Made by a program: the position numbers and the translations under genes
Notes under the pieces: model-generated
What the model saw: only the letters and a program-made list of their open reading frames with translations
Told to the model about the DNA's origin: nothing
Databases searched by the model: none
Assembly: GCA_016719855.1 (NCBI GenBank)
Contig: JADJYH010000047.1
Span: forward strand, 24,756 to 88,755
DNA length: 64,000 nt
Source of the DNA: Saprospiraceae bacterium
Lineage (GTDB): Bacteria > Bacteroidota > Bacteroidia > Chitinophagales > Saprospiraceae
Reading direction: 5' to 3'
Part shown: piece by piece, positions 29,988-41,800 of the stretch
Numbering within the stretch: the stretch's first letter is position 1
Layout of the letters: each line of letters begins with the position of its first letter

Positions 29988-31214
29988 ATGCTCATCACCA
30001 ACATCCGCCAGCTCGTTCTGACCGAAGAAAACGCCCGGACGACGCCCCTGCGAGGAGCCGAATTGGCAATCCTTCCGGTGTTGGAAAACGCCTTTCTTCT
30101 CATTGAAAATCAGCGGATTGTGGATTTCGGCGACATGGCCCGCTGCCCCCTTCGTGCTGACCAAACCATTGACGCAACAGGCCGCTACGTACTGCCCGCT
30201 TGGTGCGATTCGCACACGCATCTGGTCTTCGCCCGCAGCCGGGAGGAGGAATGGGTGAACCGCCTGAAAGGCATGAGCTACGAGGAAATCGCTAACCGGG
30301 GCGGCGGCATCCTCAACTCCGCCAACCGCTTGCAGGAGACGTCGGAAGACCTGCTGTTCGAGCAGGCACTGGAGCGGCTGGGGGAGGTGCGAAAATCTGG
30401 CACAGGGCTGATTGAAATCAAGAGCGGCTACGGACTAACTGTGGAGAGTGAACTGAAAATGTTGCGGGTCATCAGGCGGCTCAAGGAGTCGAGCGACGTG
30501 GAAATCAAATCGAGTTTTTTGGGGGCGCACTCCGTGCCATTGGCCTATCGGAACGGCTACCGCCAAGGTTATATCTCATTGATAATCAACGAGATGCTGC
30601 CAAGAATCGCCGATGAAGGACTGGCCGATTATGTGGATGTTTTTTGTGAAAAACTCGCATTCAGCGTTGAAGAAATGGAGGAAGTACTGACGGCTGCTGC
30701 TCAATACGGCCTGCGCCCAAAAGTTCACGTCAACCAGTTCAATTGCATGGGCGGAATCGCAGCGGCCATCCGCCACGGGGCGGTCTCCGTTGACCACCTG
30801 GAGGTAGTGGACGATAGTGACATCGAAGCACTCCGCAATGGGAACACCATCGCCACCCTGCTGCCATCGGCACCTTTTTTCTTGCAAGACCATATCCCGC
30901 CTGCCCGCCGCCTACTGGACGCCAACGTACCCGTCGCCCTTGCCAGCGACTTCAACCCTGGCACCTCGCCGTCGGGTCGAATGCCGTTTGTTGTATCCCT
31001 AGCCTGCATTATGATGAAAATGTTGCCCGAAGAAGCGATTCAGGCGGCCACGCTGAACGGTGCGTTTGCCTTGGAGGTTGCTGCCGATTTTGGCTCCATA
31101 TCCAGGGGTAAATATGCGAACCTAATTATCACCAAACCCATGCCGTCACTGGCCTATTTACCTTATTCATTTGGCAGCGATTTAGTGGATATGGTATTAA
31201 TAAAGGGAAAGTAA
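29988..31214 (+). CDS. hutI: Imidazolonepropionase
   Basis: This 408-residue amidohydrolase hydrolyses imidazolone-5-propionate to N-formimino-glutamate, the third step of histidine degradation. Metal ligands are in DSHTHLVFA (HxH near residue 73). Other family blocks are LIEIKSGYGL, SFLGAHSVP, VDVFCEKLAFS, KVHVNQFNCMGG and PVALASDFNPGTSPS. I chose ATG 29988 (MLITNIRQLVLTEEN) because it begins at the family start and fits the promoter-like motif. Other hut genes are not in the window. It converges with the next gene, with 39 bp between stops. Confidence 0.94.
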   Translation: MLITNIRQLVLTEENARTTPLRGAELAILPVLENAFLLIENQRIVDFGDMARCPLRADQTIDATGRYVLPAWCDSHTHLVFARSREEEWVNRLKGMSYEEIANRGGGILNSANRLQETSEDLLFEQALERLGEVRKSGTGLIEIKSGYGLTVESELKMLRVIRRLKESSDVEIKSSFLGAHSVPLAYRNGYRQGYISLIINEMLPRIADEGLADYVDVFCEKLAFSVEEMEEVLTAAAQYGLRPKVHVNQFNCMGGIAAAIRHGAVSVDHLEVVDDSDIEALRNGNTIATLLPSAPFFLQDHIPPARRLLDANVPVALASDFNPGTSPSGRMPFVVSLACIMMKMLPEEAIQAATLNGAFALEVAADFGSISRGKYANLIITKPMPSLAYLPYSFGSDLVDMVLIKGK

Positions 31215-31253
31215 ACGGGGGTTTAAACTACCATATATCCAGTTGTGCGTTGT

Positions 31254-32290
31254 CTATTTTTCGTAAAAATCGCAGTTTTTAAATAATTGGTTTTTAATGC
31301 CCGCAGGGCTTTCAATTATTTTATAAAAAGAGTTAAGGAATTTAATGACGTGCTTCTTTGAATATTTTGAAAAATGGGGAAAGTCTTGACAGTATTTAAT
31401 CATCTCCCCCTTTTTATTCAAAAAAACCTGAATCGTCTCCTTCGTCTCGGCTTCTGTTCTGCAAGGGCCTTGGTAAAAGCGTTCCGTGACGTAAGTAATG
31501 GGCACTTTGTCATTTGGAACCGAATATGTAGTATTTACGAAACCCGAATAATCAAAATCATAAGGGATTGGGATTGGCTTGACGGTATCTGTATCCTCGC
31601 CAAAAATATCGAGGTTGTGGCCGGTGGATGTCCACCAATCGGTGTTGCCAATCATAAACTGAAACATGCAAAAAAGTTCTTTCTCTTGGGTGTTGGGCAA
31701 CCTTCTGCCAATGCTTTGTGGCTCAATTATTGTGCCACGAAGCCGGTTGGCCATTTCATCGTTGTTCTCAATGATGAAAGCAAATCCGTCCATCGGCGTA
31801 CCTTTTGATGAAGTATTTTGAAATCAATTTTCACCAATTGCACCCGGAAACTCTGGTCGGTGAGCATATTGTAAAGCTTATATGCCACATATTCCCGCAG
31901 TAAATACTGCTCATAATCCTTGCCTTGTTGGCAAATTTCCACCATCTCCAAAGTCCGATACTTTTCCAACCCCTGTTCTTTGATGGCTGCTTTTTGGAAC
32001 TTTAGCTTCAATGGCGGCATGGTGCAGACCATCCGACGCATTTTGCCACGTGGCTTAATTTCTATTTCCCAACGCACGGTGCTACCATCCTTGTCTTGGT
32101 AACTTAATACCGCAGGTTGGTAATCATCCGTATTCTTGTTCTTTTTAAGGTTTTGGAAATCTGATTCAAGGGTAATGGAGAGGTAGTCCTCCGTTTGAAA
32201 AAGCTCAAAAACGGATTGTTTGTCGCTGCTTTGCGCAAGTAAAATGGCCGAAGTGGCTATCAATAGAAAGGCAATGGCGAATTTTTTCAT
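31254..32290 (-). CDS. Exported protein of unknown function (one frameshift)
   Basis: From ATG 32290 the product has a signal peptide (MKKFAIAFLLIATSAILLAQ) and about 345 residues. The frame breaks at T4 31816-31819: one base added joins LVKIDFK to NTSSKGTPMDGFAFIIEN. Conserved-looking blocks are RWEIEIKPRGKMRRMVC, PPLKLKF, LLREYVAYKLYNMLT, FIIENNDEMANRLRG and FMIGNTDWW. The arrangement 'R-Y-N-L...' then 'GNTDWW' and a DFDYSGFVN block recalls CotH/kinase-like exported Bacteroidota proteins, but I do not recognise a named family with certainty. It is convergent with hutI. Confidence 0.75.
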
Positions 32291-32400
32291 GTGGTTGCGT
32301 TTTGAAGAAAAAGCAAATGTATCTATTGACAAGCTAATTTTTCCGATTTTGTCCTTTATCCAATTTCGGGTGGTGATGTCCAAACTGTTGACTGAAAACC

Positions 32401-32433
32401 AAAAAAAAAGCGCCCTGTCATCAGCGCGCTTTT
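32401..32433 (-). terminator. Terminator of the M42 peptidase gene
   Basis: On the minus strand, stem AAAAGCGC/GCGCTTTT (32426-32433 with 32406-32413) is followed by a run of T (A9 at 32401-32409 on plus). It lies about 25 bp past the stop. Confidence 0.8.
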
Positions 32434-32457
32434 GGTCATCTATCCAAAGTCAATTTT

Positions 32458-33534
32458 TCAAAAATACTTGAAATTATGCCCGTTTTCAATTTTCATCAGC
32501 GATTCGTAAATCAGCTTAATGACGTTCTCAACGTCTGATTTGTGCGCCATTTCCACGGTCGTGTGCATGTACCGAAGTGGCAGTGAAATGAGGGCGGAAG
32601 GCACGCCGCCATTGCTGTAAGCAAAAGCATCGGTGTCCGTACCCGTGGAGCGGGAGGCAGCTTCCCGTTGTACGGGGATGCCCTTTTCAGTAGCCGTATC
32701 AATGATAAGTTGAAGCAACTTGTTGTGTACCGCAGGGGCGTAGGTCACAGATGGGCCTTCACCAGATTTCACGTCGCCGATGATCTTTTTCTCAATCATC
32801 GGCGTGTGGGTATCGTGCGTCACATCCGTCACGATGGCCACGTTTGGCTTGATGTTGTCGGCCACCATCTGGGCGCCCCGCAAGCCTATTTCCTCCTGTA
32901 CCGAATTGACCACGTACAATGTGTAAGGCAACTTAATGTTGTTTTCTTTGAGCAACCTGGCCACCTCTGCTACGCAAAAGCCACCCATGCGATTGTCAAG
33001 CGCCCTGCCGACGTAGTAGCGGTCGTTGAGCACCATGAACTCATCGGCGTACGTGATGACGCAGCCAACATGGACGCCCATTTCGAGCACTTCCTTTTTG
33101 TCCTTTGCGCCAATGTCAATGAATATATTTTCGAGTTTGGGGGTGATTTTGTCCTCGCCGTTCCGGGTATGGATAGCTGGCCAACCAAAAACACCCCGAA
33201 CGACGCCTTTTGGCGTGTGGATGTTCACCCGCATGGAAGGCGCAATCTGGTGGTCGCTGCCACCATTGCGGATAACATGGATAAAGCCTTCTTCTGTGAT
33301 GAAATTGACGAACCAAGAAATCTCGTCCGCATGGCCCTCAATGACCACCCTGAAATCGGTACCAGGATTGATGATGCCGTAGGCTGTGCCGTAATTGTCA
33401 AGCCCCCAGTCGTCAATATAAGGTTTGAGGTACTCTAACCAAAGCTGTTGGCCCTTGGCCTCAAAGCCAGTTGGCGATGCGTTGTTGAGGTAATTTTTTA
33501 GAAATTCTTCTGAATGGGTAGTGATTAATGACAT
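32458..33534 (-). CDS. M42-family metallo-aminopeptidase
   Basis: This 358-residue cytoplasmic peptidase is of the glutamyl aminopeptidase/endoglucanase M type. It shows the dinuclear metal-site motifs EGHADEISWFV (first metal His and Asp), YVGRALDNRMGGF (bridging Asp), NSVQEEIGLRGA (catalytic Glu pair) and VTDVTHDT. The start ATG gives SLITTHSEEFLKNYLNNASPTGFE, a normal opening. These enzymes form tetrahedral dodecamers that trim peptides. It is a single-gene unit; its promoter lies in or near the TTATTGGG palindrome upstream. Confidence 0.93.
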   Translation of the reverse strand: MSLITTHSEEFLKNYLNNASPTGFEAKGQQLWLEYLKPYIDDWGLDNYGTAYGIINPGTDFRVVIEGHADEISWFVNFITEEGFIHVIRNGGSDHQIAPSMRVNIHTPKGVVRGVFGWPAIHTRNGEDKITPKLENIFIDIGAKDKKEVLEMGVHVGCVITYADEFMVLNDRYYVGRALDNRMGGFCVAEVARLLKENNIKLPYTLYVVNSVQEEIGLRGAQMVADNIKPNVAIVTDVTHDTHTPMIEKKIIGDVKSGEGPSVTYAPAVHNKLLQLIIDTATEKGIPVQREAASRSTGTDTDAFAYSNGGVPSALISLPLRYMHTTVEMAHKSDVENVIKLIYESLMKIENGHNFKYF

Positions 33535-33558
33535 ATTTTGTTGCGTATTTGAAAGGCT

Positions 33559-33638
33559 GTTATTGGGTTATTGGGTTATTGGGGTATTGGGGTATTGGGT
33601 TAGTAATAAATATCTCAATAACCCAATAACCCAATAAC
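33559..33638. repeat. 23-bp-stem perfect palindrome of TTATTGGG units
   Basis: Arms 33559-33581 and 33616-33638 are perfectly complementary and made of three tandem TTATTGGG-type words each. The right arm touches the pyrE stop codon. It resembles 10300-10367 in composition. Confidence 0.85.
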
Positions 33639-34256
33639 TCAAGTCCCCGTTTTCTTCCGCCAAGTCGTCAGCATGTCCACATCGTTCAAGTTGATGTACT
33701 TGATGGCCAGCGCTTCACGAAGCAGCACATCGTAGTTTGACAAAGTTTCGAGTGGGCAGCCAGCATTTTCAAAAGCGGTAATTGCCTTTTCAAAATTGTA
33801 GCTAAAAATAGCCAGCACCCCCACCACTTTGTGGCCCGATTCCCGCACGGCTTGCACGGCTTGGAGGCTGCTGCCGCCCGTCGAAATCAGGTCTTCGACA
33901 ATGAGTACATTCGATTTTTCTGGCAACTCGCCCTCTATCAGGTTTTGGCGGCCATGCTCCTTCGGCTTGCTGCGAACGTAAGCAAAGGGCAACTTTAACG
34001 CATCGGCCAACAACATGCCGTGGGCAATGCCCGCCGTCGCAACGCCAGCCACAGCATCAAACCCGCTAAAGTCCTTGGATTTTTCAATCAGGCATTGTTT
34101 CACAAAATCCCTGGCATCGGGGTGGGACAACACCAGCCGATTGTCGCAATAAATTGGCGACAGAATCCCCGACGCCCACGTGAAAGGCTTTTGCGGGTTT
34201 AGTTTAATTGCTTTAATTTGCAGTAAACGCTTTGCGACTTCCGATGCAATGTTCAT
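33639..34256 (-). CDS. pyrE: Orotate phosphoribosyltransferase
   Basis: This 205-residue cytoplasmic enzyme makes orotidine 5'-phosphate from orotate and PRPP in pyrimidine synthesis. The PRPP-binding loop is NVLIVEDLISTGGSS (about residues 115-129). The flexible loop Lys/Arg lie in VRSKPKEHGRQN. The N-terminal FTWASGILSPIYCDNR is the family's substrate-binding block. Length is typical. It is divergent from the NUDIX gene, with 99 bp between starts. Confidence 0.95.
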   Translation of the reverse strand: MNIASEVAKRLLQIKAIKLNPQKPFTWASGILSPIYCDNRLVLSHPDARDFVKQCLIEKSKDFSGFDAVAGVATAGIAHGMLLADALKLPFAYVRSKPKEHGRQNLIEGELPEKSNVLIVEDLISTGGSSLQAVQAVRESGHKVVGVLAIFSYNFEKAITAFENAGCPLETLSNYDVLLREALAIKYINLNDVDMLTTWRKKTGT

Positions 34257-34355
34257 CCTTTGCTTTCTTTGCCGTTGAATTAGTTTCCGTTGAAGTTTTT
34301 TTGAACGGTCAGCGCGTGAAATTTAAGTTCAATGTTACCTCAGAAATGGCAGCAA

Positions 34356-34982
34356 ATGTATAAAATTTACATTAATGGTACGCCTTTGTACCTTGTTTCT
34401 TCCGAAGAAGTTAAAAGCTTTGGCACGACCAGCGAAAAAAAAATCGTGCTTCGCCATGCAGGCAAGAAAAAGTTTTTGGTCAACATCGTTCACCAATTGG
34501 AAACCAGCGACCGTTTTGATGCGATCGTGGTTTTTGACACCGACGTGGAACGGATTTGGTCGGATTTTCAAAAAATCTACAAGCCCATCTCCGCCGCTGG
34601 AGGTGCTGTTTTCAACGCCGATGGCAAAGTCCTGCTGATACATCGCCGGGGAAGTTGGGACCTGCCCAAGGGCAAAATAGACCCCGGTGAAACACCAGAA
34701 CAAGCCGCCGTCCGGGAGGTGCAGGAGGAGACTGGCCTTCGGCAAATCGTACTCGGCCCACACCTGCTTGACACTTGGCACACCTACGAACTCAAGGGCA
34801 AACGGGTGCTGAAAACCACCCACTGGTACAAGATGCAAACCACTGACAGTCAATTGGTTCCACAAACCGAAGAGGATATCGAGCAGGCCGTTTGGGGCGA
34901 CTTGAACGCCTTTTTGGCGGAGCCAAAAGAAGTGTACGGCAATATTTTGGACGTGCTGAAAAAAGCCCAAATGCAACCCTAA
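34356..34982 (+). CDS. NUDIX hydrolase
   Basis: This 208-residue protein starts at ATG 34356 (MYKIYINGTPLYLV); an ATG eight codons upstream is possible. The Nudix box GKIDPGETPEQAAVREVQEE, then TGL, matches GX5EX7REUXEEXGU. The N-terminal ~95 residues are a separate small domain found in Bacteroidota NUDIX proteins. The family cleaves nucleoside-diphosphate-X compounds; the substrate is unknown. It is followed by sbcC 62 bp later on the same strand, so the two may be co-transcribed. Confidence 0.88.
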   Translation: MYKIYINGTPLYLVSSEEVKSFGTTSEKKIVLRHAGKKKFLVNIVHQLETSDRFDAIVVFDTDVERIWSDFQKIYKPISAAGGAVFNADGKVLLIHRRGSWDLPKGKIDPGETPEQAAVREVQEETGLRQIVLGPHLLDTWHTYELKGKRVLKTTHWYKMQTTDSQLVPQTEEDIEQAVWGDLNAFLAEPKEVYGNILDVLKKAQMQP

Positions 34983-35044
34983 CGCCTACTTTTTCCTTTG
35001 TACTTTTTCCTTTTGACTTTTGATTTTTTCCTTTTTCCTTAAAA

Positions 35045-38000
35045 ATGCAAATCCGTCGCATCCTCCTTCGCAACCTGCACTCCATCCGCTCCGAGGTCGA
35101 AATTGACTTCAGGGTCAGCCCGTTGGCGGATACGGGGCTGTTCGCCATCACCGGCGATACCGGGGCGGGGAAAACGACTATCCTCGACGCCGTTACGCTC
35201 GCCTTGTACGGCAAGGTTTGCCGGAAATCGAAACCGGAGGAGGTGCTCTCTCACGGGGCAGAGGAGGGCATGGCCGAGTGCGACTTTGAGGCGGGCGGGC
35301 GGTTGATACGCTGCCAGTGGCGCTGCTGGGTGCCCCGCTCCAAAAAGGGAGCCGGGCCAAAAACCGAGCGTTCTGTGGCGGAATGGAACGAGGAGAAAAA
35401 GGATTACCTCATCGTTGCGGAACGGAAAATCAAGGAGGTCGAAGCATTTGTGGAAGAGGTGTCGGGACTTGATTTTGAGCGCTTTACCCGCTCCGCAATG
35501 CTGGCTCAGGGAGACTTTGCAGCGTTTTTGAAGGCAGCACCACGGGAGCGCAGCGAACTGCTGGAGCGCATCACCGGCACGGAAATCTACTCAGCGATGG
35601 GCGTTGCCGCGCATGAACGCCACAACCTGGAGAAGGTCAAACTGGCTGAACTGGTAACAAAACGGGAGGCACTGCAAGTGTTTTCAAAAGAAGAACTGAG
35701 GGACCGAAAGGCCGAATTGAAAGAAAAAGAACAGGCCGCAAAGACCACCCGAAACGACCTTGAGACTACCAAAAATGCACTGCAATGGCTCCGCCAAGTG
35801 GCTCAACTTCGGCAGCGACAAGAGGCTTCGGCTGCCAATTTGCGGGTGCTAGACGAAGAAAAATTGAGGATTCAAGCTTCGGAGGCGATGCTTGCCCAAC
35901 ATCGAAAGACGTTACCCCTCCACCCCACCCTCGCCCGCCTCGATGACAAGTTGGGCGAGGTGGCATCGCTGTCGGAATCAGTCTCCAAATTTACCCAGAA
36001 TCAAGTCGCTGAGGAGCAAACAGCCGTTGTGGCGCAAGCGGTCTTTTTGGAGAAAATGGCCTCACTCGACACGCTCAAGGCTGGCCAAGCCAATGCCCTG
36101 CGGCTGTTCGATGAGGTGGGAAAAATGGATAGCCGCTTGGCTTCACTGACCGAGTCTATTTCAAAAACAACCAGCAATTGGAAGGCGACCGAACTGCGAA
36201 AGCAAGAAACCGACCGCCAAATTGCGGAGCAAAAAACCAAGGAAATCGGCCATGCCGACGCGCTGAAAGAATTGGGCAACTGGCTGGAAACCAACGCAAC
36301 CTGGGCGGCGCTGCCGCAAGATTTGTCCGCCATCACCATCCACGAAGGGACACTCCGGGACAACATCATCAATAAAAACAGGCAAACCGAGGAGGTAAAA
36401 ACCTACCTCCAAAACAGCGAAAAAGCGACCCAAGAAGCCCAGAGACTGGAGGCACTTTTGACCCAAGAAAAAAATGCGCTTGCCGACCTGCTCGAGTCGT
36501 TTGAGAAATCGGCGCCCGTCAACTTTGTGCCGAACCGACAAGACCTGCTCGAAAAGTTGACCCGTGAGATTGACCAATTGGGAACCCAGCACCAGAATTT
36601 CACCAAACTGAACGGCCTGAACACCGAATACCGGGCAGCATTGGAACAACTCGCACAGCTCGAAGCCCGCCTCGCCGAGCTGCGCCAACAAGAGCTTTGT
36701 CTCGATAAATCGCTGCTGACGGCCTACGAGGAGGCTGAGGAATGGGAGCATCAATTGGCTTATCGCAGGGAAGTTTTCAACCAGCAACTGCTGCTGGCCA
36801 ACTACGAAAAAGACCGTGTGAACTTGAAAGAGGGCGACCCCTGCCCACTTTGCCAGAGCACCCACCACCCGTTCAGGCTGCACGAGGTGAAGCCCTTCGT
36901 GGACGAGGCCCGCAACGACCTCAAAACCGCCGAAAAAGCACAACTAGAGCGGCAGCAGGAACGCAACAGTTTGCTCAAAAAGCACATCGAAATAAACACC
37001 CAAATCCAGCAAATTGAGGGAATGGATGTCGGGGAAATGGGCAAGCTGGAAGAACGGCTTGGCGAGTTGGAAGTTCGGTTGGCGGCCTTTTTGCCCGGCC
37101 TCGACGGTGAGGATTTCAGTCGCTCGCACGGCGAATGGCTCGTGAACAAACTGGACAATTTTGAAACGGAGCTGACCGAAAAAAAGGCAGTACGGGAACG
37201 GTTGGCCATGCTGAACAGCCAGATTTCAACGAAGGAGGAACAGGTGCGAACCCTGGAAAACCAATTGAGGGACGCCCAATTTGCGAAGCAACAAAACGAG
37301 CGCAGCCACCTCGACCGGGAGGCTTCACTGTTGGATTTGGCGGCGAAATTTAAGGAGGCAACAGCGGAACTCGACAAGCTGGTGGGCAAGTACGGCTACC
37401 GTTTTTCGATGGAAACGGCCAAGCAGATGTTCAGCGACCTCAAGGCGAAGGAGGGCGATTTTTCCTTGAAAAAAACCAGCCGTGACGGCCACGAGCGCCA
37501 ACTGGAACTCACCCGGCAATCGCTCGAACAACTGGCGGCCACGCAGGCAGAATTGGAACAGAAATGCCAACAATTCAGCGATGAACTGGTTTTGCTACAA
37601 ACCGAATTCGACATCCTAAATGCCAAACGGGTTGCGCTGTTTGGAACAAAAAAACGTGGTTGCGGAGCGGGAAAAGCTGCTGCACGACCTCGAAATGGCC
37701 GAGCAAGCAGTTGCCGCCTCACGAGTGGAACAGGCACATTCGAAGGAGCAGTTGGCGCTAACCCGCCAGCGCTTGGAGAGCAGTAAAACGCAGTTGGCTG
37801 CCAACCAAAAAACGGTGGAGGAATTAGAATCAAGCTTGAAATTGGGACTCGCAAAAGCGGGGTTCGAGTCGCTGGAGGCATTGCGAAGCGCCATTTTGCC
37901 GACGCAAGAGGCCGAACGAATCGAGGCGCTGTCGGAGCGGATGAAGCTGCGGGAAGTGGAAGTTCGTCAGGAAGAAAAAATGGCAAAAATGGCGCTGGAG

Positions 38001-38693
38001 GCTGCACTTGCAAAGCCTTTGGCCACGGAGAACGAGCAGGAAACCGAGGCAAAAGTGGCCAGTTTGGAGGCCGAATTGCAAGCACTTCAGCAAGAGGTTG
38101 GGGCACTCAATCAGCAATTGAAAGACAACGAAACCCGGAAAGCAGAAGGCGAAGCCATTTTGCAACAAATTGAAAATCAACGGCTTGTGTACAACCGATG
38201 GGCTGCGGTACACGACCTAATTGGCTCGCACGACGGGTCGAAGTTCCGAAAGTTCGCCCAAGGGCTGACGCTCCAAAAGCTCGTGCAACTGGCCAACGTC
38301 CACCTCGAAAACCTGTACGGTCGCTACTTCGTTGTAAAGCGGCCAGGCGAGGACTTGGAGCTTGACATTGTGGACACCTACCAGGCCGACAACGTGCGCT
38401 CGATGATGACGCTTTCGGGTGGCGAGAGCTTCCTGGTGAGCTTGGCGTTGGCGCTTGGCCTCAGCGACCTCGCTGGGCGCAACGCCAACATCCGCTCGCT
38501 GTTCATTGACGAGGGCTTCGGCACACTCGACGACCAGACGCTGGACCTGGCCATCTGCACCTTGGAAAACTTGCAGGCGAAGGGCAAAACCATCGGTATC
38601 ATTTCGCATGTGAAGGAGCTGAAAGAGCGCATCTCCACGCAAGTGCGAGTGCTGAAAAAAGGTGGGGGAACAAGCGTGGTGGAAGTGGTTTGA
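35045..38693 (+). CDS. sbcC: SbcC/Rad50-like exonuclease subunit (one frameshift)
   Basis: This is an ATPase of the SbcCD complex, which processes hairpins and DNA ends. Walker A GDTGAGKTT lies at residues 37-45 and Q-loop AMLAQGDFAAFL near 155. Long coiled coils flank a zinc hook CPLC (about residue 600). The ABC signature is TLSGGESFLVSLALALGLS and Walker B is SLFIDEGFGTLD. The frame breaks at A7 37648-37654: removing one A joins RVALFGTK to NVVAEREKLLHD. The corrected product is about 1,216 residues. No sbcD nuclease gene lies beside it, which is unusual for this pair. The many palindromes in the window are the type of structure SbcCD cuts. Confidence 0.9.
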
Positions 38694-38866
38694 TTTCGGA
38701 ATTCGGATTGCGGATTGCGGATTGAAAGACTGCAATATTTGTCAAATTGTAGCATTGAAATATGAAAATCCAGTGAGATAAAACTCTGGAAAAGTAGCTT
38801 TGAACAATGGTTGGGCGCTGCCCGCCGTTTTACCAAAACTGAACTTACACACATAAACCATTGGTA

Positions 38867-41800
38867 ATGAACAAACTGACTTTCTACCCAATTGCCTTAT
38901 TTTTTTTCTTTTTGATGGGGGCAAATCCGATTTTTGGCCAGTTCAACGTAAGCATGAACGTACTGACTGGCAGTTCCACAACCACCTGCACGGACCCGAT
39001 TGGCACACCAGAACCCCAGTGGGCCGTGAACATCAACAATGCCGGGTGGGTCGCCTACCCTTCCAACGGAATTTGCTACACGAACTTCCCGAATGAACAA
39101 TTCAACCAAACCTATCCTTGTTTGGCGGACATCCCCGCCACGATTCCCGTCTGCTTTCGGGCTTTTGAAAACGATGCGTCCATCTTGAACCCCTGCACCC
39201 CCGTGTTCAGTTGCCAGGCCGAACTTTGCATCAACGTTCCAGTGCCGCCAATGGGCACTGTGCCATTCACCATCACGCTGCCACCGGGCGGGCCATCGGG
39301 CGGCAGTGTGGACATGAACATCGCCGTGAGCGGCGTACCGGGGGGCATCAACGATGCACTTTGCAATGCTATCCCGCTGGGCACCTTGCTGACTGGCCTT
39401 GAAGTCGGCTTCCCCGACACCAGTATTTTCAACAATTTTTGCGCAACAAACCTTAACGAACCCGACCCCGGCCCCGCTGGCGCTGGCTGGTTCAACAACC
39501 AAGGCGTTTGGTTCACGTTCGCCACCGGGGCAAACCCCTCCGACGCCATCCTCCTGGACGTGAACAGCGACCCCTCCAATTTTGGCGACCCTATCAACCT
39601 TCAACTTGCCATCTACGAGAGCAGCGACAACACCTGTTCGGGCAATTTCACCCTAACAAGTTTCGCCTACAATTCCGCCAGTTTTGATGAAATGCTGGTG
39701 TTCAGTTGCCCAAAACCCAACACAACTTACTTTATTTTGGTGGACGGGGTGTTCATCAGCAGCACCGATGTCACTCAGGTGGAGGGATGGTTTGGTTTGA
39801 GCGTCACGCAGTTGGACGTAGTGGCCGCTTCCGAGCTGCGCTGCACCGCCGAAGACCTCGGCACCGTGCCACTGGGCGGCTCCGTGAGTTCCGTACTCAG
39901 CACCAACGCCTGCTCCATGAACACCAACGCAACGTCAGCTTCTGCCTTTGGCGTACAAAAATCGGTGTGGTTCACCTTCACGCCGCCGCCAACGGGGCAT
40001 GTATTCGTGCAAGGAATCAGCTCAACCCTTGACCCCATCGGCATCCAAATGGCCATTTACCAATCCTCCAACGGTGGCTGCACGGGCACGATGATGGAGT
40101 TGGCAAGCCAGCACACCACCGCTGACAATGACGAACTAATCGAGCTGCACTGCCTCGACCCAAACACCACTTATTTTGTGATGATTGATGGGGCAACCTT
40201 GGACTTGAACACGGGTATTTTCACCTTAACTGTTACGGATGCTGGCAACGAAACACCAACGACCGCCCTCAATCCAGTCATTTGTTTTGGTCAAAATTTC
40301 GCCGCTGGCGGCAATGTTTACAACCAAACGGGCATCTACGCTGACACCCTGCAACTGCCCGGCGGCTGTGACAGCATCGTGGTTACGAACCTGACAGTGC
40401 TCTCGCAAGTGCTGCCAAACCTGCAAGTGACCAACCAGGGCGCTGGACTCGGCAACACGGCTGGCCAAATGCAAGTGAACCCCAGTGGCGGTGCAGGTGG
40501 ATACAGCGTAGCTTGGTCGGATGGCCAAACCGGCAACACCGCCTCCAACCTCGTTGGTGGCGACACCTACTGCGTGACCGTGACCGACCTGAACGGCTGC
40601 CAAAACGACACCTGCCTGCTGATGCCGTATTACCTGAACTTTTTGCCTTCGGCAACGGGCAGCAGCCTTGCTTGCAACGGCGACCAAAATGGCACCATCG
40701 AATTTACAGCACTTGGCGGCGTGCCGCCCTACCAGTTTGATTGGGCCAACCAAGACAACAGCGTGAGCGGCTCCGGCTTCATCATGACCGACGGTCAAGT
40801 GATGGTGCTGTCGGGTTTGCCGGGCGGGCAATATTCCATCCATCTCTCGGACATTGCTTTCGACACCACTGTTTTGGTGCAAATTATTGAACCAACCAAG
40901 CTCACTGCCACCGCCAATTCGGTCGTGGACGTGACCTGCTTCGGCGACTGCGATGGCTCCATTGACCTCGGCATCACGGGTGGCACACCACCCTACCTCG
41001 TCAATTGGTCAAATGGAAATACGACGCCGAACCTTACCGGGCTTTGCGCTGGCACCTACCAAGTCACCGTGACGGATGCAAATGGCTGTACAGTCATTTT
41101 GGACGAAAATATCCAGCAACCACCGCAGTTTACAGCCACTGCGACGGAGGAGCAAACTGTTTCTTGCTTCCAAGGCAGCGACGGCAAGGCCAAGGTCATG
41201 ACGAGCCAAAACGCCACGTCCATCCTGTGGAGCAACGGCATGACCACTTCGACCATTTCGGGGTTAACGGGTGGAACGTACAGCGTCACAGCAACGAATT
41301 CGGCAGGCTGCACAGCCACGGCCAGCATTGTAATTGCTGCGCCAACAGCGCCTGTTTCCGTCGTGATTTCGCAAACCCAAGGTGTCGCTTGCGAGGGAGA
41401 CAACACCGGCATTTTGCAGGCAGTGTCGAGCGGTCCCGGCAGCAATTTCTCTTTTCTTTGGAGCAATGGCGGCAACCAACCAACCGCCGCCGACCTTGTT
41501 GCAGGCAATTATTCCGTGACCGTTACCAACGAAAACGGCTGCTCGGCATCAGCCAGCGCCACGCTCACCGAGCCAACCCAGATTACTGCAACAGCTACCC
41601 CGAACGAAATCAGCTGCCTCGACCTCGCCGATGCAGGCATCCTCACCGTTGACCAAGTGACGGGCGGCCAACCGCCGTACCAATACTCCGCTGACGGGGT
41701 TCAGTTCGGCACTGACCCAGTACTGATGGGCTACCTCGCTGGCTTGAATTCGTTTTTTGTGATGGATCAAAACGGCTGTAAGAATTCCAGGAGACGATTA

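Noticed and set aside
33559..33638. A short CRISPR-like array of repeats
   Set aside because: The tandem TTATTGGG words have no unique spacers of constant length, and the two halves are complementary arms of one palindrome. No cas genes are in the window.
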